Shown piece after piece: positions 43,018 to 54,341 of a DNA stretch of 64,000 bases. The number at the start of each line of letters is the position of its first letter. Position 1 is the stretch's first letter. The position numbers and the translations under genes were made by a program. Source of the stretch: Skeletonema tropicum (taxonomy: Eukaryota > Bacillariophyta > Thalassiosirophyceae > Thalassiosirales > Thalassiosiraceae); the NCBI GenBank assembly GCA_037178625.1, contig CM074128.1, forward strand, positions 4,650,001 to 4,714,000, given 5' to 3'. The notes under the pieces are model-generated. The model was given only the letters and a program-made list of their open reading frames with translations. It was not told where the DNA came from and did no database searches.

Positions 43018-46000
43018 TAGCGTAATGGAATTTCACCATTTTTGGAGGGGGTTGAAAATTGCAGGTTGAAATTTCAGAAATTTCAGAAATTTCAAGGGAT
43101 TAAATTTCACTCTAGCTTATCCTGAGATAGTCGTAATACTTTGCACTCTGCAGTCAACACATCACTCTAAGAGAGACTGTCAGCAAGCTTCTTTCCAAGC
43201 ATCTTCTTCGCATCCATGATATGACGGAGGTTTTCCTTCCCTCGAAGAAGTGCAACACCAGTTGGATCCTTCATCCTATTCCTATCCTTCACAAGAATGC
43301 TGTTCTTCAGAGGTTTGGCCCTACGCTCACAATCCATCGATCCGACAGTTCCCATAGACATTAGAGGCTTAGCAACCAATCGATAGAAGTCAGATGATCC
43401 TGCATAACATTCAAACCACGTGATGCGACCAGAAATAGCACCAGTTGATTCCACATACTGTACCACATTTTTGATACTAAAAGACTTGTTGTTCTGTTGC
43501 AGCTGTTCCAAAGATGGAAGCGATGGAAGTGGAACGTCAAAAGAATGAAACCAGTCATTGTTTTGAGTATCAAAGTCCTCAAAATCCTTTTTAACTCTCC
43601 TCCGCATCTCATCAGAACCATCTTCACCCAAAGGCACATACCACTCGATCATCTTCCTTACGAGCGCAGCCTTGTTAGTCTGCAGGTAGAACAACTCCCT
43701 CCACACACGAGAGTTTGGGTCACAGAGGAAACACATCAAGTGATGCTCATCGAGTAAACCAACCTTCAGTCCGCTGGGATCAACACCATCCATATTGAAA
43801 CGTTCACGGATCATACCAGCAACTTCTGCTCTTGAGCCCTGACCAAGAAGTTCATCAAACTCGGGAGTGAGACACTTGTTAATATCATTGCGCAGCGCTT
43901 GAACCAAGAGGGGGTAAGCACTAAGTGGCATATCCTTGCGGGAACAAGCCAAATGTGCTTCCTTGAAAGGGAGCGTGAAGGCAATAACAACATCAAACAT
44001 CTTCCAAATATTTTCCTTCTTGAAGTGCTCCATCAGCTCATCCAACTCAGCTTGCTTTGTTGCAGTGCGCTCACTACGATACTTTTGATACTCCGCCTTG
44101 CCAGGAAGTACAAGAAGAAAGTCACGACACTTGCGAGCGCTCACAACAACGTCATGTAGAAGGTTCATCCGTGTCTCCACGGGGCAGAAAACTTTGGAGT
44201 AAAACACGAGCTCATCCACTAGAGCTGCGCTGCGTCGGAAAGAATCAATGCGATCAATCTTCACGAAGTCCCTGACTTTCCTAGCATACTTTATGACAAG
44301 TTGCATAACTGAAGTCTTGGCTAGGTCTTTCATAAGCAAATCGATGCAATGAGCCGGATCGCGTGTAACTATGACCTTCATCCCTGGATACTTTTCTTCA
44401 AGTTCCTTCCCAACTCGATCCGCAACATGCCTTGCAGCATTATCAACAGGAATGCTCACAATCTTCGCATTGTATTCTTTCATGACGTTTTCACAAACCC
44501 TCACAGCATCCTCTATTTCGGCTTCGGTAACATGCTTATCGCTTCCAAGATCTTTCCATTCGAGGAAGAGTGAGAAGTCACTCTTCGCGACGGTGTATAC
44601 GATCTAGGCAGAAGAGGATACAGCAGGGCAACATAAATAGTAGTGAGACAATTGAAAGCAATGAAGTTATTGTACAGAACATAAATCACGTACCTTTTGT
44701 TTGCCCAAGACAGTGACTCCATCCATCGCAACATTTACATGTCCGGGAATTTTTGCCATAAATGATTTCAACTCCGATGTCGTTTGTTTATCAATTTTAA
44801 TGACATACTTGTCATAGATTGTTTCAACATCACTTGGAATGAACTTCAAGATGGCAGGGTATCGTTGGTGTAGGCTTGCTTGCACCCAAGGATCCAATAG
44901 ACGACTCAATGGCTCGCCACGAGCGACAATGGCTCGTACCTCGTGCATGAGTACAATGTCAGCAGATGCCTGGTTCATGCTCTTACCATACGTGTGCTCC
45001 ATAGTAGTTTGTGCAGATGGTACACGCTTTGTTTTCTTGCGAGGGGGAACGGATGTGGAGGTGGATTTGGTGACATCACTAACGTCCCCAGAGTTGGATA
45101 GTAGATCAATCAAAAATTAACGGAAATCTTAAAGTACGTCATGGTTGGCCCTCCAGGGGCGAAATTATCTACAACCGCAACGGGGCCATGATTACTACGC
45201 ATGGCAGCAACAGTTTCACTTGGGTTGGATTGAAGTGCAAGATACGTTGCTTGTTTCTTATTCGCTTGAGCCCCTCCTTCGATTTGTCTCCTTGTGTGAG
45301 GGCATGTCAACCCTTCACATTCGTGGAGAGAATGTTTTCTAGCTCTTGTTGCATTAAATGTCGCTAGCAACTTGTTGTACTTAGGACAGTGCTTGCATAC
45401 AATACGTAACTTGCCATTGGGTTGGGGCGTGATTTCGTATTGGGAATAGAGCGTTGAGTCTCGTTGCTTTTTGGCATCCGGAGCTGCTGCAAAAGGCACA
45501 GCAGCAGGTGGTGCTGCGGGTGGATCGACTGCAGCGACGGCAGGTGGATCGACAGCAGCGACGGCAGCATCGGCAGTTGGGGCCGCAGCGGTGAGCTTGT
45601 GTTGGACACAGTGAAGACACATGAGAGCGGTATGGGAGTTGGCAAGTGTTTTTGCATGATCATTAAGATCCCCTGCAGGGTTTTTGTAGGATGGGTTGCC
45701 CACAATTTCCTCACAGTAGAGTTTACCGCAAAGGGCACCATGAATTGGTCCTTCACACATCATGCACTGATGATCAGCCGGGTTGTTGAGGGGGGAGTTC
45801 TTCATGCCACAAAGGGCGTTGGCGGCGCATGTCAAAAGCATTATTGTTGAAGATTATTGAATTGTTGTTGTTATTGCCAGGCAAACTATGACAGCGTGGT
45901 AGACGGCAGAGTGAACAAAAAGTTGATTTGTGCACATACCCGCACCCAAAATAAGAGCCATCCGCGCCCAAAATCATCTGGTACATGCCAATGCAGGAAC

Positions 46001-46317
46001 ACGCATGTAAGCTGAATTACTACGAAGGAATAAGTAATACTGCATTGTTAGTCGCCAGCATTTTGGTGAAGAGTTACTCTCCGCTGAGTTGACAAACTCA
46101 TCATCTGGATGGTGCGTGGTGTTCTTTGGGGTTTGGTGGTTGGTGGAATGAAGGGTCTTAGGTTATTTTTGTGCTACGTGTTGGTTCAGTACCATCCGTT
46201 CGCGCCAGAATTTTTGTGAAATTTCATTGTTGGCCAAAATTGGTGCAACTTTCACCCTGTAAATTTCACGAAAGTTGCAGTAGTGAAATTTCACCCTTTT
46301 GAAATTCCATTACGCTA
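43018..46317 (-). mobile_element. hAT transposon, near-complete, 3.3 kb, 8-bp target-site duplication ATTTATGC
   Basis: Both ends begin tagcgtaatggaatttca in inverted orientation (43018 and 46317). The flanks are atttatgc at 43010-43017 and 46318-46325, an exact 8-bp duplication as made by hAT transposases. Subterminal DNA has repeated gaaatttca motifs that probably bind the transposase. The encoded transposase is on the minus strand. Exact ends and duplication suggest a fairly recent insertion, although the reading frame has a one-base lesion. The element at 8525-9479 is a deleted relative. Confidence 0.95.
43167..45841 (-). pseudogene. hAT-superfamily transposase, frame broken by one base
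   Basis: The first part, 45841-45110, has a Cys-rich start, an Ala/Pro-rich linker and a BED-like zinc finger (CKHCPKYNKLLATFNATRAR, then HSLHECEG). At 45117 a run of five T leaves a TGA. One more T would run straight on into the next segment, 45113-44694. A gtacgtg/tgcctag intron then leads to 44603-43167. Catalytic-core landmarks: VAMDGVTV, IPVDNAARHV and DPAHCIDLLMKD, then the hAT C-terminal dimerisation region (SDFYRLVAKPL, GSMDCERRAKPL). The total would be about 860 residues. It may be truly dead or carry a homopolymer sequencing error. Confidence 0.85.
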
Positions 46318-46325
46318 ATTTATGC

Positions 46326-46921
46326 ACTCAAGAACTTTAGATGCGACGCATACATAAGAGTTGCGCCAAGTGTCCCGTAGTTGCCCGCGGGTGTGGGCGG
46401 GCAACTACGGTGGACGGGCAATTACGGAACACGTTCTCTGTTAGTGACCGGACTTCCAGTGTCCGGACTTTCCAGCGGGCACTACTGTGGACGGGCAAGT
46501 ACCAAGGCGGGCAACTACGTTGGACACACTGCATATCATCAATTTTTGTTCTCACTCAGAAAATGGTATCTTTTGTTTCATCTATCGCATACCTTGCTTA
46601 TCTGTACATCACTTAGAAAGAGGTTCCTTTGGTGTGCTACTTAGATACTAAGATACTATATTTCATTTTTCATCTCAACGATTGGAATCTAATCGTTGCC
46701 GTGACCTACCGTTGACCGTTGACCGTTGACCGTGCTATTCTATTATTACTTCAGACCCAGCCAGCTCCATCTGCTTGGAAACATCCGATAGGGAAGATAG
46801 AGGATACTGCACATCTACCCCGCTGATATACAAAAGATACGAACTCGAGCTCCTCTAGACAATTAGGCTGCAAGTTTGGTACTAATATCATCGCATCATA
46901 TAATATTAATATCCTAAAATC
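46326..46921. other. Intergenic region with a GC-rich hairpin and repeats
   Basis: ccgtagttgcccgc at 46375-46388 and its perfect reverse complement at 46397-46410 form a 14-bp stem with an 8-nt loop. The words gcgggcaactac and ggacgggcaa recur several times up to about 46520, standing out from the AT-rich surroundings. gttgaccgttgaccgttgaccg at about 46713 is a short tandem run. The 5' flank of the gene at 46922 is included. Confidence 0.7.
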
Positions 46922-48562
46922 ATGGGTATATGCACCTGCGCCACCGATTGCATTACACAAACACCACTCAAGCTTGAAACCATCAAAGAAAACATCCAAA
47001 GCTGCCACAATGCAGCCAAACAAACCATCACTCTATGCACATCCACAATCTCCACTGGTAACAAGCTCGTTACCACCGGAGAATCTATCAAGGAATCACT
47101 CATTGGGGCAGTGACCGATCTAGATGCCGAATCGTTTGCCGTTATAGCCGACTTGATGGATGGGGATATGGCACGTGAAGCGAAGGACTTGGCAGCGTCC
47201 ATGAGGACGCATTCAAGCAAATGTATGGAACTTTCCATGTCCATGGTAAAATCATTGGAGGATAGCGTGGATGCATTACCCGATGCGATTGAGAATTACA
47301 TTGAAAATAAGGCACAGCAATCTGTTACGGATGAGCTATCCTCGGAAGAGCGGGGGTTGGCAACGAATATTGATGATGATGTAAAGGAGTTGTCAACTTG
47401 TATCGATGCAATTGAAAACTTGAAATTAATGACAGCAATCCAATCTGGCTCTAATGCCTTTACGGCCATTGCATCCAAGAGTGAAATCTGTCGTAAGATC
47501 TTTGGCATTATTCGTAAGTTTGCCAACTCTATTACCACAATTACAGAGGCAATTCTAGCATTGGATGTTTCGGCTGTCATTTCAAAAGTGAAAGATATCT
47601 TAAAGGCTATTGGGTTATGCCGCTACATTAAGCAATTTGCAGAGGGGTGCAAAGGTCTCATGGAGAAGATTGTTTCCTTATTCGAAGGGGCAGCTGGCAA
47701 ATTGAGCTTGTTATGGAAGGCTCTTTCATCTGCAAAGGACAGAATGGCCGAAAGCCTCATGGATGTGATTGAGGCTCATTCCTCCTGCGAGAGGGCTGGT
47801 GAAAAGATGAACAAGTTGCGAAGTTCCACCGATGGGATGGAGAGGCAACTCAATCCAGAGTCATCACTAAGTGTGCTGAAGTCGTTCAACCATAACAGGT
47901 TCGGCGATTCCATTAATGTGACGAGAGAAATCGATGATGAGATGATGGGAGCAAAGTCAAAAATGGAACAGGCAGCCAATGCAATTCAACAAGAATACAA
48001 AAGTCTGCCTCCCATGATTACTGACGGTATATCTGATACTGTGGATGATGATGAGGATGTTGGATTGGCCAAGACAAGGATTGCCTCAATGGTATCTGAC
48101 CTGGATGAGATGGAGAAGTCCATTGATACGATCGAGTCGGCTGGTTCAATGCAAGCAGGGAAGGTGTTATATGATGAGGTGTCGAATCTACCACAGAAAA
48201 TAGATGCTTGTCAAGATATGATTGAGGTCTGTAGAGAGTGCGCAAGCAAGGGAAAGCTTTCGATTGATTCGTTTCTCGGAAAATGGAGCCTTGAGACAGC
48301 AGTGTCACAAGTGCAACAAATGTGTCGCTTGGTGAGCACATCTGCTTTCATGAAAGAGGTAGCGGTGCATATTCATCGTTTGCTAAGTGTCATGTCTAGG
48401 TTGCTAGATGAAGTGTCGAAACGAGTAAAGTCTGTTGCCCATCAAGCGCATCAATTATTTAGTGAGAGCGGGGTTGGATCTAAAGTTGAGTCTATGGTTG
48501 ATAGCGCAGGTGACGCTGTTGCAGACAAATTAGGTAGTATGATGGGGAAGTTTAATTTTTAG
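46922..48562 (+). CDS. Orphan helical protein with possible N-terminal acylation signal
   Basis: 546 residues, one exon, ATG in a tcatgg context. The protein begins MGICTCATDC: Gly2 with Cys at 4 and 6 is the layout of proteins that are N-myristoylated and palmitoylated, so membrane attachment is plausible but unproven. The remainder is almost entirely helical with many Ser, Met, Asp and Glu residues. Several moderately hydrophobic helices occur between about 190 and 270 (IFGIIRKFANSITTITEAIL, VISKVKDILKAIGLC), and the rest alternates charged coiled-coil-like stretches. No enzyme motif. I do not recognise the family. Confidence 0.75.
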   Translation: MGICTCATDCITQTPLKLETIKENIQSCHNAAKQTITLCTSTISTGNKLVTTGESIKESLIGAVTDLDAESFAVIADLMDGDMAREAKDLAASMRTHSSKCMELSMSMVKSLEDSVDALPDAIENYIENKAQQSVTDELSSEERGLATNIDDDVKELSTCIDAIENLKLMTAIQSGSNAFTAIASKSEICRKIFGIIRKFANSITTITEAILALDVSAVISKVKDILKAIGLCRYIKQFAEGCKGLMEKIVSLFEGAAGKLSLLWKALSSAKDRMAESLMDVIEAHSSCERAGEKMNKLRSSTDGMERQLNPESSLSVLKSFNHNRFGDSINVTREIDDEMMGAKSKMEQAANAIQQEYKSLPPMITDGISDTVDDDEDVGLAKTRIASMVSDLDEMEKSIDTIESAGSMQAGKVLYDEVSNLPQKIDACQDMIEVCRECASKGKLSIDSFLGKWSLETAVSQVQQMCRLVSTSAFMKEVAVHIHRLLSVMSRLLDEVSKRVKSVAHQAHQLFSESGVGSKVESMVDSAGDAVADKLGSMMGKFNF

Positions 48563-48656
48563 GACATCAGTGGTATTGGTAATTAAAGTTGAAGAGAGCC
48601 CCACACCTTTTGGCCATGGAAGCTGTTCAGCTCAGCCAACGAAGCCTCCCCATCCT

Positions 48657-49745
48657 TCAGAGTCCTCCCTGAGGTTCGTCAAGATCATCAATGTCATCAT
48701 TTGAAACGCCTGTTGTAATTGCATACTCAACTGGTTTGATGGCGTGCATGTACAAATTTTCATCCGTGGTGTGCAGAATCGCAACATGAGATTCTTGATT
48801 TGATTTCAGCTCCGCATTATTCCCCAGCCACATTTCAGCATCAGTATATCCTTCTTCTGCATGCATGGGTTCTAAGCGTCGGATATACCTGCAAGCTGCC
48901 GACCAAAAGTTTCCCGAAAAATGATCCCTTAACTGCCAATTTACTCCACACGCTGAAGCATTTTGCAGCAAGATTTTGTCGAGGCATAGTGCTGGACGTT
49001 CAATCAAGAAGTACTCCATATATTTTCTCCAGTACAAGGAATGCCCGTATGTCCAAGTTCTGTTGTTCGCCATTGCTTCTTTCCAGTCAGCGCTCCATTT
49101 CGAAGCCCCCTTATTATGAATGTAGAAGACTACTGCATTTTGAGGTTGTGCATGTTCGTTACAGTACTGATGAATCATATTCATAGCAGGACCTTCCCAT
49201 GGCTTGCTAGTAGCTTCGACAGTGTTTGTGGGTATTTTAGCCGTAAAATTGCCACCATCATCACTTTCAAGCAATGAATTCAAAACCTGAAAGAGATTAC
49301 CCCACAGACCATTGGAGTACGAAATGAGGAACCTGTCGACAATATCTAGCAATCCGCATCTTTTCAATGTAGTGATTTGATCTTTGACAATATGTTTCCA
49401 ATTGTTCACCATGCCAACATGAAAAGCTATTGCAACGGTAAAGTTGTGACGTTTCCCCGTCTTCAGATCAATCAATTTGTTTCGTTCAAGAAAGTTGTAC
49501 AGCTCACTCTTCTTGCAGGTCAGCTCATATGGAAAATGATTGGCTTCATCAATTGAACGGGTTTGGTCTAAATAATGGTTGAAGTTGTTCGATATCTCAA
49601 TGTGTGTTTTCACAATATTGTTAAGAGAAATGAAGGCACCGATTATGCAGAATACAGCGCAATAGAAATAGATTTCGACTTGGAAACTGATCCAAGTTGC
49701 CCGCTGTTGCCGCTTCATCCTGTTGTTCCTGTCCATCATCCTCAT
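48657..49745 (-). CDS. Type II membrane glycosyltransferase-like protein
   Basis: 362 residues from the ATG at MRMMDRNN. A short cytosolic basic segment is followed by one membrane span (about 21-42) and a lumenal domain, the usual Golgi layout. The domain contains AIAFHVGMVNNW, VVFYIHNKGASKW, a Trp/Tyr-rich segment ending KYMEYFLIERP, GVNWQLRDHFSGNFWSA and YTDAEMWLG. This order (HxKG, then cysteine and HFSGNFWWA-like, then AE-W) is one I associate with uncharacterised glycosyltransferase-like proteins of algae and large DNA viruses. Five candidate N-glycosylation sites (NFT, NFT, NRT, NAS and similar) occur. The donor sugar is unknown. Confidence 0.7.
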   Translation of the reverse strand: MRMMDRNNRMKRQQRATWISFQVEIYFYCAVFCIIGAFISLNNIVKTHIEISNNFNHYLDQTRSIDEANHFPYELTCKKSELYNFLERNKLIDLKTGKRHNFTVAIAFHVGMVNNWKHIVKDQITTLKRCGLLDIVDRFLISYSNGLWGNLFQVLNSLLESDDGGNFTAKIPTNTVEATSKPWEGPAMNMIHQYCNEHAQPQNAVVFYIHNKGASKWSADWKEAMANNRTWTYGHSLYWRKYMEYFLIERPALCLDKILLQNASACGVNWQLRDHFSGNFWSAACRYIRRLEPMHAEEGYTDAEMWLGNNAELKSNQESHVAILHTTDENLYMHAIKPVEYAITTGVSNDDIDDLDEPQGGL

Positions 49746-50320
49746 CTCTTCCTCATGTGATGCAGTTGTAAGTATCACTATCGTCAGACTATCGTCGCTG
49801 TTGTTAGCGTAGGTTTTAGTCTTCGTAGTCTATGAAGAGAGGGATACTGAGGGATAGCGGCTCCCGGGAAGAAAGCGTATTCTGTATCTTATCAGTGCAG
49901 GGTTATTTCGGGCATCCTCCCATCCTCCCCGTCCTCCTTTGTTTCCAATTTTAGATGCTTTGACGGAATACTGGACACCAGAACTACTTCTGGTACCCGA
50001 CCTACTTGCCTTGGGGCATTTCGAGGGCAAGAGGGCATCATTCATCCGCTTTTCCGTCCCTCTCATTCGATTGACCATGGCCACATAAGTCCCAGCCGTG
50101 AAGATGATATAATACTACTTCCTTACACTTACAGAGCAGTTAATTAATTGAAGTGAAGTGAAATCGCTTGTGCTGCATTGAAATAAACCAAACGAAGAAT
50201 ATTATTGTCATATACGGCTTGACGTCACCTTCACCGCCTCTAGATTCGAGATCACATATCGCTTACAGTTGAATTCCTTCAAGCAATTCTTGTTTCTATA
50301 CACCAAAATAATATATCAAA
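49746..50320. promoter_or_regulatory. Divergent promoter region
   Basis: Lies between the divergent glycosyltransferase-like and NAA10 genes. An 84-codon minus-strand frame at 49830-50084 has no family resemblance and is probably not a gene. No defined promoter element can be named. Confidence 0.4.
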
Positions 50321-50887
50321 ATGGTCAACATCCGCATGGCCACCGTAACAGATCTCATAGAGATGCAACAATGCAACCTCTGGTGCCTCCCCGAAAATTA
50401 CCAAATGAAATATTACTTCTACCATCAACTAACCTGGCCGCAACTCCTCTGGGTAGCCGAAGATTTCGACGGGCGGATTGTTGGCTATGTCCTGGCCAAA
50501 ATGGAAGAGAATGATGATACATCTGCTCCCGACTATGTTCCCCATGGACACATCACCTCATTGGCAGTATTACGGACTCATCGAAAGAGGGGCATTGCCA
50601 CCATGTTAATGCGTCGGGCACAACTTGAAATGGAGCAGGTGATGGGTGCCAAATATGTCAGTTTGCATGTACGAAAGTCGAATAGGGCGGCGTTTCACTT
50701 GTATTCGGAAACGTTGGCGTATGAAATTAATGATATTGAACGGGGGTATTATGCGGATGGGGAGGATGCGTATGATATGAGGTGTACGTTTGCGAAGCAT
50801 AGGGAGAGGGAGGCTGCGAAGAATGCTGCTGCTGTGGCTGCTGTTGCGGAGGTGACTGAGGGGGTTGGGAAGTTAGTCACTGCTTGA
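50321..50887 (+). CDS. NAA10: N-alpha-acetyltransferase NatA catalytic subunit
   Basis: 188 residues. The GNAT domain is close to eukaryotic Naa10/Ard1 throughout: [48 protein letters not shown], the acetyl-CoA loop RKRGIA (88-93), [19 protein letters not shown] and [12 protein letters not shown]. It acetylates nascent N termini (Ser, Ala, Thr, Gly, Val after Met removal) on the ribosome together with Naa15, whose gene is not in this window. The Ala/Val-rich C-terminal tail is variable across species. Converges with the TSUP gene, 240 bp away. Confidence 0.97.
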   Translation: MVNIRMATVTDLIEMQQCNLWCLPENYQMKYYFYHQLTWPQLLWVAEDFDGRIVGYVLAKMEENDDTSAPDYVPHGHITSLAVLRTHRKRGIATMLMRRAQLEMEQVMGAKYVSLHVRKSNRAAFHLYSETLAYEINDIERGYYADGEDAYDMRCTFAKHREREAAKNAAAVAAVAEVTEGVGKLVTA

Positions 50888-51127
50888 AAGAAGAGATATA
50901 TACAATAACAATATGCGGATGATCGTTCAAAGAAAGGAAGCATCGCAATTAGCATATATGTTGTTAAATGTCAAAAACATATGTGTGTTCATACTTTTTC
51001 ACACCCAAGCGTCTTCTGTTCTTGGGACAAGACAAAGATGATAAACAGCGCATCGAGAACTGTGGTAGTGAATCATAAATGTTCTTCTCTATTATTAGTT
51101 TGGTCTCTCCTATACATACAAAAGATA

Positions 51128-53011
51128 TTATTGCTTACCCGCGCACAATCCAGCCGCCTCGGATGGTCCACCCCGATCAGCCATACTAATCAACGATTGA
51201 ATCGTCATCAAAATTGCACTCAACAATACAATCCCCCCAATACTAAATGCAATGTAGGAATTTCGTTGAAACTTCTCCATCAAATAGAATAATCCAATCT
51301 GACCGACGAGGGTGGCAGTAAATCCAAGAGACATGCATATAACTGCATAGTCAAAATCAAGCAATCCAAATACCACGAAGGATGTTGTGGCGGTAAACGA
51401 TGTGAATAGAATCATGCAGGCACTACTCGCAGACGATACCTTGGGATGGACACCCATGGCAAGCATCAATGGTCCCTTAACGATGCCTCCACCTACGCCA
51501 AACATACCTGCAAAGAACTGTTGTTGTGGATTCAAAGAAGAAGAGTTAGTTGTGTTGATCTATCATCAAGAGCACAAATGGAATGCACACGCATCATTAT
51601 AACTTACTCCTGCAGCAGTACAAACGAGAGGATATACCACCGTCGCTCGAGAATCCCATTTGATATCACCCTCCACATACGGATACCCTACCCGCTCTTT
51701 AATCTCATGTCGTCTAACAAGGTACATCCTGGCAAAGATACTCACAAGCAAAATCCATCCAAGCATAACTCCATTCGATACCCAGAATGAGGGACTACCG
51801 CACCGTATTCCTAGTGGAGATGGGAATGCTCCTCCTCCTTTCATCAAATTGATAAAGAGAATGACGACAAATGTAACAATAAGGACTTTGACATTGCCCA
51901 TGGGAATGTGACGATCTTCCTCGAGAATGGCGTTGAGTTCCTCTTTGTTCTTCAGATCGGCAGCCGATGAAAAGACAGAGTTGTCATCATCCTGATTATT
52001 GGACGTTCTACTCCCATTCGACGTCCCTTCCTCTTCATCTTCGTCATTATCACCACCCTCTCCACTTTCCCCACCATTTGTCATTTCAATATCACTCCTC
52101 GCCTCCCCATCCTCATCCAACAAACTCTCCGTCTCCTCCTCCTCCTCTTCCTCCTCCTCCATCTTTCGTGCCATTCTCGTCAACTCACTCTCCTTCACCA
52201 ATCTCATCGCCCTTGTTTCCGCCTTGTACATTCTCACCGCCTTCTTCAACGTATTATACGCCGTAAAACTCAACAATGCGACTAAACTAATGACCAATAA
52301 TGCCTCGGGTAGTAATTTATTCAAAATTGCACCGATTAATGCACCGGCGATGGTTAATGGTTCCATTACCAATATTAAGTCCCAATCTACCAATGGTCGA
52401 TCTGCCAATGGGTGACGTTTGCGGATGTTTAGTATGGTGTTTGCAATTGCTCCGCCGAATACGGTAATGTTGCTTAGTGGAATCTATGTGACGAAAATAG
52501 TAGGAACATTGGTGAGCATTACATACTTATAGCGAAGCGATAGAACAAAAGTAATATACAGTGAGAAACTTACAGCATGCTTGGGACTAAATTTCATAAT
52601 CAGGATATAAATTGGAACCAGGACACCTCCACCACCAATACCACCACCAGCGGCGATCATGAGGCCGAGTGTGGCGAAGAAAAAGCCAAGTTTGTCGGTT
52701 TGATCGAGAGGTAGGAGGTGTTTGTGATGCTTCTTTTTACTGCTGCTGCCAAGTTGACGATGACTTTGTGATTGTAGTATCGACGTTGACGTTGTTTCAT
52801 CTTCTTCAGTGTTGAGCCATGATAATGGGTTGAAGAGATTGTATTGCTGGGCTGCATCCTGATCATCAGCCATAAACTCTTCTACATTGTGGTTGTTTTC
52901 AAGGTCATTGTAACTTTTTGGAGAGTGTGATGTGACCGAGACTGCCAGAGCTGCGATGAGTGCTAGGAGAAATGCTGCTCTTACTAATATACGTGGTTTG
53001 TTGACTATCAT
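51128..53011 (-). CDS. TauE/SafE (TSUP) family membrane protein, three exons
   Basis: Exons 53011-52574, 52483-51608 and 51517-51128 join at gtaagt/catag and gtaagt/aacag into 567 residues. The order is signal peptide (1-30), a Ser/Gln-rich lumenal segment with a His/Lys cluster (KKKHHKHLLP), the first repeat half beginning LGLMIAAGGGIGGGGVLVP (glycine-rich TSUP signature), a long acidic cytosolic loop with a Glu run, then the second half with FGVGGGIVKGPLMLAMGVHP. The family exports sulfite, sulfoacetate or other organic anions in bacteria; eukaryotic members are little characterised, so substrate is not assigned. Its first exon, first intron and start of exon 2 are included in the tandem amplification to the right. 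Confidence 0.9.
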
Positions 53012-53717
53012 GGTTGTTGATCTGCTGTTATGGGAGGTGTGCACTGCTACAGAAGTGATTTCATGGTCATCGGATTTTATGACGACAACGTGACGAATCA
53101 AATGGCTTTGTGAGGTTTTGTGAATGACCGCGAAGGAGTTGGTTTAAAAGTGGGTAAGATGGTAGGTAATCTACTTGGATATGGAGGTTATCAGCAGACC
53201 AGCCCTCTCGCTCGACCTCGACTCTCAAGCGAGAGAGACGGACAACAACAGTTGTTGCCATACATTGTAATAAAGCTAAACGTTGCAGCTGCCGTTTTCA
53301 AACTTGTCAACAATTCGATCAAAAGAATTGAGCTACGTCATAGTGAAGCTTGGTAGAGTGAGAGATGAGTAGTCTGCATGCAGACATAGTCAATTATAAT
53401 AGTAACTTAGAAAATTGAAGCAGACATCTTCCCGAGCTACCCAATTATGAACCTGTACAAAGCAATAGGTTGATGTGTTTAGATTAAATTCAATTATTGG
53501 CTCGCGAAGATGTACTTTAGCGAACTCTATTCAGGCTCTATTTGGACTTCTACTCACAAGACAAAATCATTTTGCTCTGTTTCAGAGTTTCAGACGAGCT
53601 CAGATCGTGACTGCTTGCTTGCTCTGATTTTGTTCATATTTAATCTTTCGAGCTCTCAACTATTATATTTTGGAAACGCATCAATTCGTGGATATGGTAG
53701 CATGCTCTCATTCATCA

Positions 53718-54341
53718 TTAAAAGTCGGCAATCTTACGAAATTTTGGAGCAACCAACTGATTCGCCACACCAACATCCTTCTCACTTGACGCCGACAAGA
53801 AGCTATCCATAGCCGTAATCTCACAGTCATCAGAGGTGCCCGTGACCACAAACTCAGCCAAGGCAGGTGGGTTGTAGTACGGTCCACCAGGTCCACCCAA
53901 ACTTAGACGGATAAAACCTCTGCCATTGGCATACACTTCGTACGAACCAGAGTTGAATGGCAATGATACTTCCGACCGGCCTCCATTCTCAGGATCTGGG
54001 ACATTGATTTCAATATTGTCCATTTCGGATATGCCACCATTGCCGTCAAAGACAGTGACGGAAACACTTGCAACGTCTGCAATTAGATTTGTATAGCTGA
54101 ATCTTCCGGTGAGGCATGCATTGGAAAATGGACCTGTTGCTGTTGCGGATAGAGAAGAAGAAGAAGAAGAAGAAGAGTTGTCATTTTCTACATCAGCTGC
54201 AAGAGAGACGACTCCGCGGAGATTTTTCTTGGTGGCATCGGCACCGTCGGTTGCAGCGTGGAGTTCGGAGGATTCTTCGGCAGCGGCAGCGGTAGCTGCA
54301 GCGAATGGTGCAAGAGCAACGAGGAGTTGCTTGTAGATCAT
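53718..54341 (-). CDS. Secreted protein of the amplified unit, copy 1
   Basis: 207 residues. Signal peptide of about 20 residues (MIYKQLLVALAPFAAATAAA), a Ser-rich linker with eight consecutive Ser, then a single compact domain of about 115 residues. The domain has strand-rich sequence CLTGRFSYTNLIADVASVSV, VTVFDGNGGISEMDNIEI, GSYEVYANGRGFIRLSL and LAEFVVTGTSDDCEI. This pattern (G-x-[FY]-S, FDG-G, G-Y-V--G-G, FVV) resembles small secreted beta-barrel proteins of fungi and bacteria of unknown function, but I cannot name the family. Two Cys could form one disulfide. Copy 1 has Ser where the others have Gly in MDxFLSA. Confidence 0.8.
   Translation of the reverse strand: MIYKQLLVALAPFAAATAAAAEESSELHAATDGADATKKNLRGVVSLAADVENDNSSSSSSSSLSATATGPFSNACLTGRFSYTNLIADVASVSVTVFDGNGGISEMDNIEINVPDPENGGRSEVSLPFNSGSYEVYANGRGFIRLSLGGPGGPYYNPPALAEFVVTGTSDDCEITAMDSFLSASSEKDVGVANQLVAPKFRKIADF

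Noticed and set aside
49830..50084. 84-codon minus-strand frame
   Set aside because: Gly/Arg/Ser-rich translation in a divergent promoter region with no pattern; not supported as a gene.
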